A stretch of DNA of 64,000 nucleotides from Pseudisothecium myosuroides (Eukaryota > Streptophyta > Bryopsida > Hypnales > Lembophyllaceae): contig OX637287.1 in NCBI GenBank assembly GCA_951799445.1, forward strand, positions 36,733,724 to 36,797,723. The letters run 5' to 3'. Position numbers and translations under genes: made by a program. Position 1 is the stretch's first letter. Each line of letters opens with the position of its first letter. Under the pieces are notes generated by a model that saw nothing but the letters and a program-made list of their open reading frames with translations, had not been told where the DNA came from and ran no database searches. This document shows positions 63,564-64,000 of this stretch, in pieces.

Positions 63564-63850
63564 TATTAGATGAGATTTTGGGGTTGTAAAGGGCAGCAAG
63601 TTCTCTTGAGTTCTTGGACTATGAAAATTGTGACACATTTGTAGTTTGACGTGGCTGAATTTTGGTCATATTAGATAATAATATTTAATTAAGTTTTAAA
63701 TATTTTTTTGATTTTAAGAAAAAAAATTAATTTTAATTTTAAATTTTCATTAAATTACTTTTTCTTTTGGCCACCAGTGGCTGGTTTATAGCATGGAAAA
63801 CAAGCTTGAAATGGCCCTTTACCCCCCCCCAAAAAAAATCTCATCTTATG
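63564..63850 (+). mobile_element. ~287-bp MITE, copy 3 of the CATTAGATGAG family
   Basis: Begins ATTAGATGAGATTTTGGGG followed by TTGTAAAGGGC and ends with the inverse (GCCCTTTAC, a C run, an A run, TCTCATCTTATG). It has an A/T-rich core with a GACGTGGC block as in its relatives at 34900 and 37154. No target duplication is visible. Confidence 0.5.
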
Positions 63851-64000
63851 TTTGTTTCAATGCCTTTTTGGAAAAGCTACCTCACTTTTATTAAGTGAAT
63901 TGGAAAGTGGGTTGTTCACCACCACTCTATCCTCCAAGTTCAATATGAGTACCTCCATTTTGACCTCCAACTTTAACACCACACCTCGTACACCAATTTC

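Overview
The window looks like nuclear DNA of a land plant with a large, repeat-rich genome. It holds two multi-exon, GT-AG-spliced plant genes with comparatively GC-rich coding sequence in about 64 kb, set in very AT-rich spacer full of DNA transposons. I cannot name the species. A seedless plant or gymnosperm fits the gene spacing, but that is inference. I saw no tRNA, rRNA, CRISPR, operon or other prokaryotic feature.

Layout. 1-6 kb: a complete five-exon alpha-tubulin gene on the minus strand (450 residues), in which Arg replaces the usual acetylatable Lys40. 6-13 kb: nested terminal-inverted-repeat elements, including a family inserted at TTAA with ends reading CCCCTAAAGGAC, and a family with 4-bp target duplications and ends reading GGGTGAATGCAAGAAACA. 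13-25.6 kb: mostly empty AT-rich spacer with an unrecognised 149-codon ORF, a foldback at 15.7-16 kb, a ~590-bp near-perfect palindrome at 17.7-18.3 kb and a small tandem duplication. 25.6-31.3 kb: a 458-bp TAA-flanked MITE, a GC-rich promoter region and a complete five-exon GT8 glycosyltransferase gene of the PGSIP7/PGSIP8 type (483 residues). 31-39 kb: spacer, short tandem repeats and two MITEs. 39-43 kb: a PIF/Harbinger transposase relic split by about 3.3 kb that is crowded with an AAATTGTC-like motif. 44.4-48.2 kb: a complete but dead PIF/Harbinger element with TIRs, TAA target duplication, a SANT/Myb-like ORF and a HARBI1-like transposase. 48.7-55.2 kb: a Helitron whose Rep-helicase frame is nearly open, with three stops and one homopolymer frameshift. 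56.7-58.0 kb: a non-autonomous CACTA-type element. 58.8-63.9 kb: two complete TTAA-family elements and another MITE.

The two host genes do not form a pathway. Tubulin is cytoskeletal; the GT8 protein is a predicted endomembrane glycosyltransferase. Nearly everything else recognisable is class II transposon sequence. I could not recognise any LTR retrotransposon coding domain, which is unusual for a plant region this gene-poor. The points I consider most worth checking are the K40R tubulin, the TTAA element family, the motif-dense insert at 39.5-42.5 kb, the iterated GTGATATTA module upstream of the Helitron, and telomere-like heptamers just 3' of both host genes.
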